NCBI GenBank assembly: GCA_949128115.1
Contig: OX421967.1
Span: forward strand, 20,786,635 to 20,850,634
Length of the DNA: 64,000 nt
Source of the DNA: Anaspis maculata
Taxonomy: Eukaryota; Arthropoda; Insecta; Coleoptera; Scraptiidae
Direction: 5' to 3'
In this document: positions 63,979-64,000 of the stretch, in pieces
How positions within the stretch are numbered: position 1 is the first letter of the stretch
Layout of the letters: the number at the start of each line of letters is the position of its first letter
Notes under the pieces: model-generated
Seen by the model: the letters and a program-made list of their open reading frames with translations, nothing else
Databases searched by the model: none
Told to the model about the DNA's origin: nothing
Position numbers and translations under genes: made by a program

Positions 63979-64000
63979 CATTTTAGTCCCGCGGTGTCGT

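Noticed and set aside
1..64000. CRISPR arrays, operons, ribosome-binding sites, bacterial terminators
   Set aside because: No spaced direct repeats of CRISPR type and no prokaryotic gene organisation; the window is eukaryotic.

Overview
This window is a repeat-dense, intron-rich type of eukaryotic DNA with no complete protein gene of the host. It is most likely from an arthropod, probably an insect. The sequence is AT-rich, holds Jockey-type and Gypsy-type retroelement remains, has mariner/Tc1-, hAT- and possibly piggyBac-type non-autonomous DNA elements, SINE-like elements, and many elements whose ends read TACAGGGTG...CACCCTGTA. The recurrent TAGGTACCTA words fit hemipteran or lepidopteran genomes, but I cannot assign a species. 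Nothing looks bacterial, and no operons, CRISPR arrays or rRNA operons are present.

Layout. 1-9.7 kb: mostly unique AT-rich DNA with an 842-bp terminal-inverted-repeat element, a tRNA-derived SINE copy and one unrecognised 145-codon reading frame. 9.7-16.4 kb: a cluster of palindromic elements, including a 2.3-kb element with TA target duplications and GGGGAGACCGG ends. 16.4-20 kb: unique DNA with a possible TATA promoter at 17.63 kb and a second copy of the 842-bp element. 20.0-22.35 kb: a 5'-truncated Jockey-like retrotransposon with an open 699-codon endonuclease-tail/RT frame. 22.5-29.1 kb: long foldbacks, one holding the C-terminus of a mariner-type transposase; a candidate first exon with a mitochondrial-type presequence (24.16 kb); and a broken Gypsy RT (27.05-27.49 kb, minus). 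29.3-42.3 kb: nested foldbacks, including 3.7-kb, 2.7-kb and 2.4-kb giant palindromes, a hAT-type MITE inside one palindrome arm, and a SINE with a perfect 15-bp target duplication. 42.3-53.4 kb: unique DNA, a 988/992-bp near-identical direct duplication, two hAT-type elements with 8-bp duplications, and a 5S-rRNA-like SINE. 53.3 kb: a TATA box followed by ATGATG/GTAAGT, a plausible first exon. 54.8-63.4 kb: more MITEs and a 2.2-kb palindrome.

The most striking object is at 60002-60518 inside that last palindrome. It is a 517-bp LTR element lying on the minus strand with two 145-bp LTRs, a TGG-starting primer-binding site, a polypurine tract and 4-bp target duplications, so it is a terminal-repeat retrotransposon in miniature (TRIM). 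Each LTR contains a whole tRNA-like unit (A box, B box, T-run terminator). This parallels the plant Cassandra TRIMs, which carry 5S RNA in their LTRs, but with a tRNA-like promoter.

Because many insertions sit in one arm of a palindrome while the other arm is empty, the window also records relative insertion order. Host genes are represented only by possible first exons (17.69, 24.16 and 53.36 kb); the window may lie in large introns or between genes. All comparisons were made by eye, so identities and edges are approximate.
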